Below, in pieces: positions 49,667 through 59,308 of a DNA stretch of 64,000 nt (the first letter of the stretch is position 1; every line of letters starts with the position of its first letter). Under the pieces are notes generated by a model. The model was not told where the DNA came from. It ran no database searches and was given only the letters and a program-made list of their open reading frames with translations. The position numbers were made by a program, and so were the translations under genes. The DNA is taken from positions 1-64,000 of the forward strand of contig CACIHO010000005.1 in assembly GCA_902586485.1 (NCBI GenBank). Reading direction: 5' to 3'. This DNA is from an uncultured Pelagibacteraceae bacterium (GTDB lineage: Bacteria > Pseudomonadota > Alphaproteobacteria > Pelagibacterales > Pelagibacteraceae).

Positions 49667-50227
49667 TTAATTTATTTTAGATATTGGTGAAAAAGTTTTT
49701 CTGTGATGTTTAGTAATACCTAATTTTTTCAAAGCTTTTAGGTGTTGTTTTGTTCCGTACCCAAAGTTTTTATCCCAATCATAACCTTTATTTTTTTTTG
49801 ATAAGGTGGTTATAAACTTATCTCTTGATACTTTTGCAATTATAGAAGCTGCCGAAATAGAGGGGATTTTTTTATCTCCTTTAATAACGGATTTTAAATT
49901 ATAATTTTCTAATTCTGGAGTTTTGTTTCCATCTATCAGAACGTGTGTTGGTTTTTTCTTAAGTTTTTTGATGGCTCTTTTCATGGCCAATAAACTTGCT
50001 TTTAGTATATTCAGCTTTTCTATTTCTTTGACAGAAGCTTTGCCTATGGACCAAGTAGAATTTTTTTTTATATATGTACATAGATACTCTCTCTCTTTTT
50101 TACTTAAAGATTTTGAATCTTTTAATAACTTTGGATTAATTGATTTTTTTAAAATTACTGCTGAAGCATAAACAGGCCCAATTAAACTTCCTCTACCAAC
50201 TTCATCAACCCCAGCAATTATTTTCAT
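49667..50227 (-). CDS. rnhB: Ribonuclease HII
   Basis: Cleaves at ribonucleotides embedded in DNA; 186 residues. The N-terminal active-site block is AGVDEVGRGSLIGPVYASAVI (near 4-24, DEVGRG), the next acidic residue is in THVLIDGNKTP (near 95), and ISAASIIAKVSRDKFI (near 125) is typical. It is upstream of ccrM, an order common in alphaproteobacteria. Its ATG shares one base with the upstream glycosylase stop. Confidence 0.96.
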   Translation of the reverse strand: MKIIAGVDEVGRGSLIGPVYASAVILKKSINPKLLKDSKSLSKKEREYLCTYIKKNSTWSIGKASVKEIEKLNILKASLLAMKRAIKKLKKKPTHVLIDGNKTPELENYNLKSVIKGDKKIPSISAASIIAKVSRDKFITTLSKKNKGYDWDKNFGYGTKQHLKALKKLGITKHHRKTFSPISKIN

Positions 50228-50946
50228 TAAATTTTTAACTTCAGTTCTTTAATTTTGTCTCTAATTTTCTTTAAATCTTCCCAGGAATATTTTTTATTTT
50301 CTGGAAAGCGGATTAGATAAGATGGATTAAAAGTTATCATTAAAGGGAATATTTTATTTTTTAAAATCACCTCCTTCCAATGTCCTCTTTCAGTAGTTAT
50401 TTTTTCACTTATTCCTGTTATAGCCTCCATTGCCGAACTACCCATCAAAACAATAATCTTTGGGTTTATAATCGATATATGCTCTTTCAAAAATACTGAG
50501 TATCTTTTAATTTCAGTTGAGGTTGGTTTTCTGTCATCAGGTGGTCTAAAATTGATTGCATAACTAGTGTAAATATTTTGTCTCTTAATATTAATTGCTA
50601 CAAGCATTTTGTTAAGAAGTTCGCCAACATCACCTCTAAATGGGGTGCCCAATTTTTCTTCTTCAGCCCCAGGAGACTCTCCAATTAACATTAAAGGGCT
50701 ATTTATATTTCCCTCACCTAAAATAATTTTGTTTGAATTTTCTTTCAATTTACAATTTTCAATTGAATTTATTTGATCTTTTAAATTTTCTAGTAATTCT
50801 TCTTTATTAATTTGCAGGGTGCCATTGTTAGTTTCTAAAATATTAAATCTATTTATTGGTTTATCAGCGAATATAAATTTTGGCTCAATAGTATTAATTA
50901 GTTCTTGGTTTAATTTGGTATTTTGATTTATTACTTTTTTAGTCAT
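50227..50946 (-). CDS. Uracil-DNA glycosylase, family 4-like
   Basis: A repair glycosylase removing uracil from DNA, 239 residues from ATG 50946 (an extension to 51012 would cross into the divergent gene). Motifs are LMLIGESPGAEEEKLGTPFRGDVGELLNKML (motif A and surroundings, near 91-121), YAINFRPPDDRKPT, and MITFNPSYLIRFPENK near the end, where most family members have HPSYLLR and this one reads NPSYLIR. Iron-sulfur cysteines of the archaeal-type enzymes are mostly absent; Cys is seen in IENCKLKE. Confidence 0.8.
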   Translation of the reverse strand: MTKKVINQNTKLNQELINTIEPKFIFADKPINRFNILETNNGTLQINKEELLENLKDQINSIENCKLKENSNKIILGEGNINSPLMLIGESPGAEEEKLGTPFRGDVGELLNKMLVAINIKRQNIYTSYAINFRPPDDRKPTSTEIKRYSVFLKEHISIINPKIIVLMGSSAMEAITGISEKITTERGHWKEVILKNKIFPLMITFNPSYLIRFPENKKYSWEDLKKIRDKIKELKLKI

Positions 50947-50957
50947 AGTATGGTTAC

Positions 50958-52643
50958 ATGTTCCTAAAATTTCTAAAATTAGTACTATTAATATTCTTAT
51001 CTTATCAGACACCTTTGTATTCTAAAAGTGCTACTTTTAATGATTTCAACTCAAGAGATTTATCAAATTATTTTTCTGGAATTGTTGCATTTGAAAATCG
51101 AGATAATTCTGAAGCTTTAAAATTTTTTAACTTAACCAAAGTATTAATTAACAAACATGACAGTTATTTAAAAAGATATGTTAACTCTTTAGTTTTAGAT
51201 AACAAAGTACCTCAAGCAATTAATGTATTAAATAACAATGCAAACAAATCTAATTCAGATTTTTATGATGCGTATATAATTTTAATAATTGACAGTTTAA
51301 AAAAAAATAATTTTAAAAAGGCTGACGAATATTTAATACAAAGTTTAAAATTTCAAGATGAAGATAGGATAAACCTAGTTATATTTGAAACACTTAAACA
51401 ATACATTTATACATTTAAAAATAAAAAAATTTTAGATACCAAAAAAAATTTTGGAAACCTGTCTCTTATAGCTGAGACATTCCAAAGATGTTATATTGAA
51501 GATAAAAGAACTTCGTCATATTTTCTTAATTTAATTAATAATCAGCAAGGCGACTATTCAAGATACATTTTTTTTTATCTTAATCATTTAATAGATAACA
51601 ATAAATTAAATGAAGCAAGATTAGTTGTTGAACAAATTGATTATATAAACTCAACACTTTTACTTTCACAAAGTAAAAGTTGGGTAGACAAAGAAAAATT
51701 CGATGATTTTGGAAAAATTTTTTCATGCAAAGATCATAATGATCTTGTAAGTGAGTTTTTATTTTTAATCTCTAATCTTTACTCTTCTCAGGATAATTTT
51801 GAGAAATCAAATTTTTACTTAAATTTGTCAAACTATTTAAATCCCAAGTTTGAATTTAATTTGTCATTGGTTGCAGAAAATTTTTATCTTAATGATGAAT
51901 TTGATAAAGTACAAAGGATCTTAAAAAACTTTAAAAAAGATGATGAATTTTATTATTGGTTTAGATTAAAAAAAGAAGCTCAAATAATAATTCAAGAGCA
52001 GGATTATGAAAATGGAATTAAATACATAGATTCAAAATTTAATAAAATTGAAAATCCCAATATAAAAATGATTTTTGATTTAGCCAATTTTTATAAGAAT
52101 TCTAAAAATTATGAAAAGGCAATAGATCGTTATACAGAAATTATTTTAACACTGGATGACAATTCACTTATTAAATCAGATGTATTGTATCGTAGAGGCG
52201 GTAGCTATGAAAGAATGGGCAATTATGAAAAGTCAGATGAAGATTTATTGCATGCGCTTAAAATTGATCCTAGCGATGCATATATTTTGAATTACCTTGC
52301 TTACTCCTGGTTAGAGCGTGATTATAAAATTAATGAAGCAATGGATATGTTGAAAACAGCATACGATTTAAAAAGCAATGATCCTTATATTATTGATTCA
52401 ATTGGATGGGCGTATTTTTTAATAGAGAATTATCTAGAAGCAGAAAAGTATTTAAAAAGAGCTGTAGAATTAATGCCAGATGACCCAATCGTGAATGATC
52501 ATTATGGAGACATTTTATGGAAATTAAATCGAAAAATTCAAGCAAGATATTTTTGGAGCAACGTATTAACTTTTGATGACACCGAAGACGATATGAGAGA
52601 AGAAATCAATATTAAAGTAATTGAGGGTCTTAAAAGTTCCTAA
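50958..52643 (+). CDS. TPR-repeat protein, probably secreted or periplasmic
   Basis: A 561-residue protein with an N-terminal signal sequence (MFLKFLKLVLLIFLSYQTPLYS). Helical repeat units follow. The clearest TPRs lie at about 375-520: YEKAIDRYTEIILTL, YRRGGSYERMGNYEKSDEDLLHALKIDP, AYILNYLAYSWLERDYKINEAMDML, YIIDSIGWAYFLIENYLEAEKYLKRAVELMPDDP. Family members are often outer-membrane-linked, but the partner is unknown. It starts 11 bases from the divergent glycosylase gene and is followed directly by ispE. Confidence 0.78.
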   Translation: MFLKFLKLVLLIFLSYQTPLYSKSATFNDFNSRDLSNYFSGIVAFENRDNSEALKFFNLTKVLINKHDSYLKRYVNSLVLDNKVPQAINVLNNNANKSNSDFYDAYIILIIDSLKKNNFKKADEYLIQSLKFQDEDRINLVIFETLKQYIYTFKNKKILDTKKNFGNLSLIAETFQRCYIEDKRTSSYFLNLINNQQGDYSRYIFFYLNHLIDNNKLNEARLVVEQIDYINSTLLLSQSKSWVDKEKFDDFGKIFSCKDHNDLVSEFLFLISNLYSSQDNFEKSNFYLNLSNYLNPKFEFNLSLVAENFYLNDEFDKVQRILKNFKKDDEFYYWFRLKKEAQIIIQEQDYENGIKYIDSKFNKIENPNIKMIFDLANFYKNSKNYEKAIDRYTEIILTLDDNSLIKSDVLYRRGGSYERMGNYEKSDEDLLHALKIDPSDAYILNYLAYSWLERDYKINEAMDMLKTAYDLKSNDPYIIDSIGWAYFLIENYLEAEKYLKRAVELMPDDPIVNDHYGDILWKLNRKIQARYFWSNVLTFDDTEDDMREEINIKVIEGLKSS

Positions 52644-53489
52644 ATGAAAATTAATAAAATTAAATCTAATGCAAAGTTAAATTTATCACTAAATATTATT
52701 GGAAAAAAAAAGGTTTTACATAAAATTGAAAGTATAATTGGTTTCATAGACCTACATGATGTTATTTCGATAAATCAACATAATGGAAAAAAACACCACA
52801 TTTCTTTTTATGGAAAGTTTTCTAAAAATATTGGAAAAAAAAATACTGTTCAAAAATTATTTCAAATACTAGATAAAGAAAATTTATTAAAAAATAAAAA
52901 ATTTAAAGTTAAAATTAAAAAATTAATCCCTCAAGAAGCTGGGTTGGGTGGGGGATCGATGAATGCAGCTAGTGTGTTTAATTATCTGATAAAAAAAAAA
53001 ATTATTAATCCCAATCATCAAAAAATTCGAAGCATCTGTGACTTGGTTGGTTCTGATGTTATTCTGGGAACCATCTCATCCAGCTGTGTGTTGTCATCAG
53101 GTGGTAGAATTAAAAAGATTTATGATGCTCCAAAATATTATTCCACTTTAGTAAAGCCTGATTTTGGGTGCTCAACTAAAAAAATATACTCTGCTGTTCG
53201 AAAGTATACAAAACCAAAATATAACAAACCTAAGAAAAACATGTTTGGGGCAAAATATTTGATTGATGAACAAAATGCTCTTGAAATAATAGCACTCAAA
53301 AAATATCCGAAACTTAAAAAAATAAAGTTATTCTTAGAAAGTGTTGATAATCCATTATTTGTTAGAATGACTGGTTCAGGATCAACAATTGTTGCCTATT
53401 ATAATTCATTAAAGAGTTGTAAATTGGCAAAAGCTAAATTTAAAAGAAAATATAAAAATTATTGGTGTGTTACAGCAAAAACTATATGA
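52644..53489 (+). CDS. ispE: 4-diphosphocytidyl-2-C-methyl-D-erythritol kinase
   Basis: A GHMP kinase of the MEP isoprenoid pathway, 281 residues. It has SNAKLNLSLNIIGKK (near 8), the ATP-binding LIPQEAGLGGGSMNAASVFNYL (near 94-115; Gln-Glu-Ala-Gly where most have xxxAGLGGGS) and VRMTGSGSTIVAYY (near 236). It feeds ispH and the carotenoid genes found 13-18 kb away. It starts at the base after the TPR gene stop. Confidence 0.92.
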   Translation: MKINKIKSNAKLNLSLNIIGKKKVLHKIESIIGFIDLHDVISINQHNGKKHHISFYGKFSKNIGKKNTVQKLFQILDKENLLKNKKFKVKIKKLIPQEAGLGGGSMNAASVFNYLIKKKIINPNHQKIRSICDLVGSDVILGTISSSCVLSSGGRIKKIYDAPKYYSTLVKPDFGCSTKKIYSAVRKYTKPKYNKPKKNMFGAKYLIDEQNALEIIALKKYPKLKKIKLFLESVDNPLFVRMTGSGSTIVAYYNSLKSCKLAKAKFKRKYKNYWCVTAKTI

Positions 53490-53522
53490 ATTTTATATTT
53501 TTATGTTATAGGAAGCTAGTAT

Positions 53523-53596
53523 TGGGGCGTAGCCAAGCGGTAAGGCACGGGTTTTTGGTACCTGCATCCTAGGTTCGAATCCTAGCGCCCCAGCCA
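53523..53596 (+). tRNA. tRNA-Gln (anticodon TTG), CCA encoded
   Basis: A cloverleaf can be drawn. The acceptor stem TGGGGCG pairs with CGCCCCA, with discriminator G and an encoded CCA at 53594-53596. The D arm contains AGCCAAGCGGTAAGGC. The anticodon stem CGGGT/ACCTG holds the loop TTTTGGT, so the anticodon is TTG. The T arm contains GGTTCGAATCC. The sequence closely resembles known bacterial tRNA-Gln. The next gene's ATG begins three bases after the CCA. Confidence 0.97.
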
Positions 53597-53599
53597 TTT

Positions 53600-54874
53600 A
53601 TGAAAAATTTTTTAGATAAATTTTTTTCCCGATCAAAAAATCTTGATTATATCAGTCAAAATTTAAAACAAATTACTTTAACAACACCCACAAATAAAAT
53701 TTTTGAAGCAATTAATAATTTTTCAGAGAAAAGTGAAATCAGATATGTGGGCGGGTGTGTAAGAAAAGTGATAAAAAAAGAAAATGTTGATGATATTGAC
53801 CTAGCAACAAATTTAACGCCTCTGGAAGTTTGTGAGGCTCTTAAAAACAAACAAATAAGTTATTACGAAACAGGAATTGAACACGGAACTATAACTGCAA
53901 TAATTGAAGAATATAAATATGAAATTACTTCTTTAAGGAAAGATGTCTCAACTGATGGAAGGCATGCTAAAGTAGAATTTTCTTTAGATTGGAAGGAAGA
54001 TGCCTCTAGAAGGGATTTTACTTTCAATTCAATTTATGCAGATGGTGATGGTAATTTATTTGATCCATTTAACGGTAAAAAGGATTTAGAGGAGGGTTAT
54101 ATTAATTTTATTGGCAATGCGGAAAAAAGAATTCAAGAGGATTATTTACGTATTTTGAGGTATTTAAGATTTTATTTGAATTACTCAAATCATAAGCACC
54201 AGACAGAAATAATAAAAAATATAAAAAAAAATATTCATGGAATTTCAAATATATCATCTGAGAGGTTAATTGATGAACTTAAAAAAATAACGTGTTCAAA
54301 TGGATTTTTAAAACTTTTTAAAGATAAAGAGAGTTTAGAGCTAATAGAAATAATTTTCCCTCAATTAAAGAATATTAAAAATTTTAAAAAACAAAATTCT
54401 TATGCTGCAGAGAATTTTTTAAAAATTGATTTTATATTCTTAATTGCGCTTTTAGTGATTGATGGGACTGATAATGTTGATTATTTTCTTTATAAATTTA
54501 AAATATCTAACAAAGACAAGAAAAGACTTAAATTGATAGATCTTTTTTATAGAGAAAAAGTAACTCTTAACAGCTTTACAGAGAAAAATTTGAATAAATT
54601 TTTTTATTTTAATGGGCGACAGGCTGTAATAGATATAATTAATTTTAAAATTTTCACTTCAAACAAAGTAGAGAAAAAACTAATCAAACTATTATATACT
54701 TATAAAGAGAAAGTAATTCCAACTTTACCAATAGGGGCTGATCTACTAATGTCTAAATTTCAAATTCCTGAGGGTAAAACTTTAGGTAATAAATTAAAAA
54801 AAATCGAAGAAACTTGGGTTCAAAATGGATTTCAAATTTCAGATAAGCAAGTACAGCAAATAGTTAGAAGTTAA
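53600..54874 (+). CDS. CCA-adding/poly(A) polymerase-family tRNA nucleotidyltransferase
   Basis: A 424-residue class II nucleotidyltransferase. [28 protein letters not shown] (near 50-77) carries the GGxVRD-like motif (Asp is replaced by Lys in this copy) and the catalytic DxD in [40 protein letters not shown] and [15 protein letters not shown] match the head and neck of CCA-adding enzymes. It adds or repairs CCA on tRNA ends. It lies three bases after tRNA-Gln and likely shares its transcript. Confidence 0.9.
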   Translation: MKNFLDKFFSRSKNLDYISQNLKQITLTTPTNKIFEAINNFSEKSEIRYVGGCVRKVIKKENVDDIDLATNLTPLEVCEALKNKQISYYETGIEHGTITAIIEEYKYEITSLRKDVSTDGRHAKVEFSLDWKEDASRRDFTFNSIYADGDGNLFDPFNGKKDLEEGYINFIGNAEKRIQEDYLRILRYLRFYLNYSNHKHQTEIIKNIKKNIHGISNISSERLIDELKKITCSNGFLKLFKDKESLELIEIIFPQLKNIKNFKKQNSYAAENFLKIDFIFLIALLVIDGTDNVDYFLYKFKISNKDKKRLKLIDLFYREKVTLNSFTEKNLNKFFYFNGRQAVIDIINFKIFTSNKVEKKLIKLLYTYKEKVIPTLPIGADLLMSKFQIPEGKTLGNKLKKIEETWVQNGFQISDKQVQQIVRS

Positions 54875-55347
54875 ATATATTTAACGTCTTTAATCTCAAA
54901 ATTTTTTACACCAGAGGGTGTATTTATTTCAACTAAATCATTTTTATTTTTTCCTATTAAACCTTTGCCAATTGGTGATTTAAAGAAAATTAGTTTTTGT
55001 TTTAAATCTGCTTCATCTCTTCCAACAATTTTATAATTAATTTTTTCACCAGTATCTAAATCTTCTAAATAAACTGTTGATCCAAAAATTACCTTTCCTT
55101 CATTATTTAGTTTTGTAACATCAATAACATTAGCTCTTGCAATAATGTCGTTAATTTCGGTTATCCTTCCTTCGTTATGAGACTGTTCTTCTTTAGCTGC
55201 ATGATATTCAGCATTTTCTTTAAGATCTCCATGAGATCTTGCTTCAGCGATTGCAGCTACTATTTCAGGTCTTTTTTTTTCTTTTAAAAAAACTAATTCT
55301 TCCTTTAGTTTATTTAATCCGTTTAATGTTATTGGCTCTTTATCCAT
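54871..55347 (-). CDS. greA: Transcription elongation factor GreA
   Basis: Rescues backtracked RNA polymerase by stimulating transcript cleavage; 158 residues. The N-terminal coiled coil has the conserved acidic tip [19 protein letters not shown] (near 37-56), and the C-terminal FKBP-like domain has GSTVYLED and [18 protein letters not shown]. It precedes no other gene on its strand; its stop shares TTAA with the tRNA nucleotidyltransferase gene. Confidence 0.97.
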   Translation of the reverse strand: MDKEPITLNGLNKLKEELVFLKEKKRPEIVAAIAEARSHGDLKENAEYHAAKEEQSHNEGRITEINDIIARANVIDVTKLNNEGKVIFGSTVYLEDLDTGEKINYKIVGRDEADLKQKLIFFKSPIGKGLIGKNKNDLVEINTPSGVKNFEIKDVKYI

Positions 55348-55351
55348 TTTT

Positions 55352-56179
55352 TTATTTCCATTTTGCGATCGGAGGTAATGACATCAAAATTCCTTCAACA
55401 TTACCACCAGTTTGTAGCCCAAATTTTGTTCCTCTATCATAGAGCAGATTAAATTCCGCATATCGACCTCTCTTAATATACTGAAGCTCTTTATCCTTTA
55501 AAGTCCATTTTCTTTTCATTTTTTTTTTAATTATTTCATTAAATAGCATTTGAAAAGTAACACCAACATCTCTGACAAATTTAAAGTCATTTTCAAAATT
55601 ATCATTTTTATAGTCAAAAAAGATACCACCTATGCCTCTTGTCTCTTTCCTATGAGGTAAATAAAAGTATTCATCACACCACTTTTTATATTTTTTATAG
55701 TAATGTTTATTATGTCTATCGCACATTGCTTTTAGTATTTTATGAAAATTTTTCCTTTCTTTTTCGTCTTTTATTGCTGGGGTTACATCCATTCCTCCAC
55801 CAAACCAATTCTTTGTTGTACAAATAAACCTGGTATTAAAATGCATTGCAGGAATATGAGGATTTTGCATATGCATAACTATTGATATTCCTGATGCCCA
55901 AAAACTAGGGTCCTTATTTGCGCCTGGTATATTCTTTTGAAATTGCTTAGGAAATTTTCCATAAACCTTTGAAAAATTTACTCCTACTTTTTCAAAAATT
56001 TTTCCATTTTTAAGAATTCTATATTCACCACCACCCTCATCTTTTTTGCTGCTTCTATTCCAAGAAGTTGATTGAAAATTTACTTTGTTTTTTTCAATTT
56101 TTAAAATGTCATCGCATATTGCATTCTGTAATAGCTTAAACCAGTTTCCTGTTAAGTCTTTTTTGATCGAAATATCCAT
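55352..56179 (-). CDS. hemF: Oxygen-dependent coproporphyrinogen III oxidase
   Basis: The aerobic heme-synthesis step from coproporphyrinogen to protoporphyrinogen; 275 residues. [18 protein letters not shown] (near 101-118), [11 protein letters not shown] (near 125) and the C-terminal [34 protein letters not shown] are highly conserved HemF blocks. It supports the heme demand of the cytochrome complexes in the window. It lies between trmL and greA on the minus strand. Confidence 0.97.
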   Translation of the reverse strand: MDISIKKDLTGNWFKLLQNAICDDILKIEKNKVNFQSTSWNRSSKKDEGGGEYRILKNGKIFEKVGVNFSKVYGKFPKQFQKNIPGANKDPSFWASGISIVMHMQNPHIPAMHFNTRFICTTKNWFGGGMDVTPAIKDEKERKNFHKILKAMCDRHNKHYYKKYKKWCDEYFYLPHRKETRGIGGIFFDYKNDNFENDFKFVRDVGVTFQMLFNEIIKKKMKRKWTLKDKELQYIKRGRYAEFNLLYDRGTKFGLQTGGNVEGILMSLPPIAKWK

Positions 56180-56180
56180 T

Positions 56181-56654
56181 TTATATTAACTCTATTTGAC
56201 GCAAACTTTCTGCCAAAACAATGGCAACGGACGATGCAATATTAAGAGATCTTACTCTGTTATTCATTGGTATTTTTAAACGATTTTTAATTATTTTATG
56301 AACCTTTTCGGGTACCCCAGCACTTTCTCTTCCAAACAGAATAGTATCATCAGGCTTAAACTTAAATTTAGTATAATTTATTGAACCTTTAGTTGTCATC
56401 AATACGATTCTCTGTTTCTTTTTTACCTCAAAAAATTTTTCCGAACTTTGATAAAACTTTATTTGACTATAGTCCATATAGTCCATAACCACTCTTTTAA
56501 AGCGTTTGTCTGATAATAGAAAGCCACATGGTTCAATTATTTCTAATTTAGCACCCAAACAAGCACAGGTTCTAATGATTGCAGCAGTATTCTGAGGTAT
56601 ATCAGGCTCATACAAAGCTATTTTAGGTCCTAAAATTGTTGAATTCTGTGTCAT
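56181..56654 (-). CDS. trmL: tRNA (cytidine/uridine34-2'-O)-methyltransferase TrmL
   Basis: A minimal SPOUT methyltransferase of 157 residues that modifies the wobble base of tRNA-Leu. IALYEPDIPQNTAAIIRTCACLGAKLEIIEP (near 12-42), LFGRESAGVPEKVH (near 111) and RSLNIASSVAIVLAESLRQ are diagnostic. It diverges from petA across a 92-base gap. Confidence 0.95.
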   Translation of the reverse strand: MTQNSTILGPKIALYEPDIPQNTAAIIRTCACLGAKLEIIEPCGFLLSDKRFKRVVMDYMDYSQIKFYQSSEKFFEVKKKQRIVLMTTKGSINYTKFKFKPDDTILFGRESAGVPEKVHKIIKNRLKIPMNNRVRSLNIASSVAIVLAESLRQIELI

Positions 56655-56665
56655 TCTTTCAGTAG

Positions 56666-56705
56666 TAAAATAATTATTTTATATTATATGAATTCGTATA
56701 TTAAC
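56666..56705. promoter_or_regulatory. Palindromes in the trmL-petA divergent gap
   Basis: TAAAATAATTATTTTA at 56666-56681 is a perfect 16-base palindrome. Just downstream TATATGAATTCGTATA (about 56685-56700) is nearly palindromic around GAATTC. They lie in the only regulatory gap before the bc1 operon and could be operator sites. AT-rich palindromes are common by chance, so no regulator is proposed. Confidence 0.3.
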
Positions 56706-56746
56706 TATTTTAAATCAAAAAGAGATAATAATAAAAGCTACTAAAA

Positions 56747-57256
56747 GTGTCTGAAAAAAAAACAAAAAGAAGAGATTTTTTATTTACAGCTACCACAGCT
56801 GTAGGAGCTGTTGGTGCCGCAGCAGTAGTATGGCCAATGATAGATCAAATGAATCCAGATGCTTCTGTTAAAGCATTAGCTAGCACAGAAGTCGATATAA
56901 GTGCATTAACACCTGGAAATACATTAACTGTTTTGTGGAGAGGTAAACCAGTATTTATAAGAAGAAGAACTCAAGAAGAAATCGATGAAGCAAGAGCCGT
57001 AAAGATGGAGGAATTAATTCATCCTGAGAAAGATGAAGATAGAGCAAAAAATCCTGAATGGCTTGTTATGTTAGGTGTATGTACCCACTTAGGCTGTGTA
57101 CCTCTAAATGACAAAGGTGATTACAATGGATGGTTCTGTCCATGTCATGGATCACATTACGATACGTCTGGAAGAATAAGAAAAGGACCAGCACCTTGGA
57201 ACATGGAAGTTCCCAAATATGAATTTGTAAATGCAAACACAATTAAAATTGGATAG
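56747..57256 (+). CDS. petA: Ubiquinol-cytochrome c reductase, Rieske iron-sulfur subunit
   Basis: The 2Fe-2S subunit of the bc1 complex, 169 residues with a GTG start. [15 protein letters not shown] is a twin-arginine signal that remains as the membrane anchor. Cluster ligands are in CTHLGCVP (near 122) and CPCHGSHYD (near 142). The following genes encode cytochrome b and c1 in the same operon. Confidence 0.98.
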   Translation: MSEKKTKRRDFLFTATTAVGAVGAAAVVWPMIDQMNPDASVKALASTEVDISALTPGNTLTVLWRGKPVFIRRRTQEEIDEARAVKMEELIHPEKDEDRAKNPEWLVMLGVCTHLGCVPLNDKGDYNGWFCPCHGSHYDTSGRIRKGPAPWNMEVPKYEFVNANTIKIG

Positions 57257-57264
57257 AGAAAAAA

Positions 57265-58527
57265 ATGAGTGATCATGATTACAGACCAAAATCGAAAGTA
57301 GGACAATGGTTTAATGATCGATTGCCACTATTAACGCTCGCAAATCATTTAACTGATTATCCAACTCCCAAAAACTTAAACTACTGGTGGACTTTTGGTG
57401 GAATATTAACTTTTTGTTTGATTACTCAAATTGTAACAGGACTAACACTTGCAATGCATTATATTGCTCATGCCGACATGGCTTTTGAGAGTGTTGAGCA
57501 TATTATGCGTGATGTCAACTATGGTTGGTTAATTAGATATATTCATGCAAATGGTGCATCTATGTTTTTCTTAGCTGTTTATATTCATATCTTTAGATCT
57601 TTGTTTTATGGTTCCTATAAATCTCCAAGAGAAATAATATGGATTTTAGGAATAATAATTTATTTATTAATGATGGCTGCAGCTTTTATGGGTTATGTGC
57701 TGCCATGGGGTCAAATGAGTTTTTGGGGCGCAACTGTTATTACAAATTTATTTAGCGCTATTCCTTTAGTAGGAGAGGGGATAGTTACTTGGTTGTGGGG
57801 TGGTTACTCAGTTGATAACCCAACTTTAACTAGATTTTTTACTTTGCACTATTTAATTCCATTTTTAATTTTAGGATTAGTTGTTTTACACATATGGGCT
57901 TTACATGTTCCTGGTAACAACAATCCAGTTGGAATAGATATTAAAAAACCCTCAAAAGATACAGTTCCATTCCATCCTTATATTGTCATTAAAGATGGTT
58001 TTGCTTTATTAATGTTTATGATTGTTTTTGCTTTCTTTGTATTTTACGCACCTAATATTCTAGGGCATGCAGACAATTATATAGAGGCTAACCCAATGGT
58101 AACACCTGCACATATTGTACCTGAATGGTATCTGTTACCGTTTTATGCGATATTAAGATCAGTTCCTGATAAATTGCTAGGAGTTGTAGCTATGTTATCT
58201 GCAATATTAATTTTAGCAGTTTTACCCTGGTTAGATACTTCAAAAATAAGATCAGCAGTATTTAGACCTTTATATAAACAATTTTACTGGATATTAGTTG
58301 CAGATGTTTTGATACTTGGTTATGTGGGTGCGATGCCAGCTGAAGGACTTTACTTGCTGATAGCACGAGTTGCGACAGCGTATTACTTTTTGCATTTTTT
58401 AGTCATTCTTCCCGTTTTAGGGTTTAAAGAAAAAACTTTACCAGTGCCTTTAAGTATTACCGAACCCGTTCTTGGTGGTTCACCAAATTTAGCTGCCGTA
58501 AGAAATAAAGAGAGTAAAATAGAATAA
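57265..58527 (+). CDS. petB: Cytochrome b of the bc1 complex
   Basis: A 420-residue, eight-span quinol-oxidising subunit. It has four heme-ligand histidines: two in helix B ([22 protein letters not shown], near 90-111) and two in helix D ([24 protein letters not shown]). The Qo-site PEWY motif is in [19 protein letters not shown] (near 280). It starts eight bases after petA. Confidence 0.98.
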   Translation: MSDHDYRPKSKVGQWFNDRLPLLTLANHLTDYPTPKNLNYWWTFGGILTFCLITQIVTGLTLAMHYIAHADMAFESVEHIMRDVNYGWLIRYIHANGASMFFLAVYIHIFRSLFYGSYKSPREIIWILGIIIYLLMMAAAFMGYVLPWGQMSFWGATVITNLFSAIPLVGEGIVTWLWGGYSVDNPTLTRFFTLHYLIPFLILGLVVLHIWALHVPGNNNPVGIDIKKPSKDTVPFHPYIVIKDGFALLMFMIVFAFFVFYAPNILGHADNYIEANPMVTPAHIVPEWYLLPFYAILRSVPDKLLGVVAMLSAILILAVLPWLDTSKIRSAVFRPLYKQFYWILVADVLILGYVGAMPAEGLYLLIARVATAYYFLHFLVILPVLGFKEKTLPVPLSITEPVLGGSPNLAAVRNKESKIE

Positions 58528-58528
58528 G

Positions 58529-59308
58529 GTGAAAAGTTTATTTAAATTATTTTCTATAATAATCATAATTATTGCCTCAAATTCATACTCTTTTGCTGCT
58601 GAAAAAGTAGAATATTTAAAAACTGATTGGAGTTTTAAGGGTCTATTTGGAAAATTTGATAGAGCTTCTCTTCAAAGAGGTTATCAAGTTTATACTGAAG
58701 TATGTGCTTCATGTCATTCGATGAAGTATTTAAGTTATAGAAATTTAGCAGAGCCAGGTGGACCAGAATTCTCCGAAGTTCAAGCCAAAGCTATAGCAGC
58801 CTCATTTGAAGTTACTGATGGTCCAAATTCTGATGGGGAAATGTTTACAAGGCCTGGTAAATTGTCTGATAAATTTGTAATGCCGTACGATAACGTAAAA
58901 GCAGCCCAAGCTGCTAATGGTGGTGCGTATCCTCCTGATATGTCTGTTTTAGTAAAAGCAAGAGGAGGTGGTGTTGACTATATCTATTCCTTATTACAAG
59001 GATATGAAGAAGCACCTAGCAACGTATCTTTAGATGATGGAGTTTATTACAATAAATATATGTATGGTAACAAAATCAGAATGGCAGCTCCATTGTCGGA
59101 TGGTTTAGTAGAGTATGGCGATGGCACTAATGCTACTGTTGAACAAATGTCAAAAGATGTAACGACCTTTTTAATGTGGTCTGCTGAACCTCATTTAGAA
59201 GCTCGACATCAAATGGGCTTTAAAGCAATTGTGTATTTGATTATTCTGACAATATTAGTTTATTTGAGTATGAAGAAGTTATGGTCACGTATTGAATCTA
59301 AAGTTTAA
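58529..59308 (+). CDS. petC: Cytochrome c1 of the bc1 complex
   Basis: A 259-residue membrane-anchored c-type cytochrome with a GTG start. A signal peptide (cleaved after SFA near residue 23) precedes the heme motif CASCHSMKYLSYRN (near 59-72). KFVMPYDNVKAAQAANGGAYPPDMS and MAAPLSDGLVEYGDGT (with the heme Met ligand) follow, and a C-terminal membrane anchor ends the protein. Its last 24 bases are also the 3' end of ychF on the other strand. Confidence 0.97.
   Translation: MKSLFKLFSIIIIIIASNSYSFAAEKVEYLKTDWSFKGLFGKFDRASLQRGYQVYTEVCASCHSMKYLSYRNLAEPGGPEFSEVQAKAIAASFEVTDGPNSDGEMFTRPGKLSDKFVMPYDNVKAAQAANGGAYPPDMSVLVKARGGGVDYIYSLLQGYEEAPSNVSLDDGVYYNKYMYGNKIRMAAPLSDGLVEYGDGTNATVEQMSKDVTTFLMWSAEPHLEARHQMGFKAIVYLIILTILVYLSMKKLWSRIESKV

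Noticed and set aside
49631-49670. CtrA-type box (TTAA-N7-TTAA) upstream of ccrM
   Set aside because: Two TTAA words occur at 49640 and 49667, but with 23 bases between them, which does not fit the CtrA spacing.
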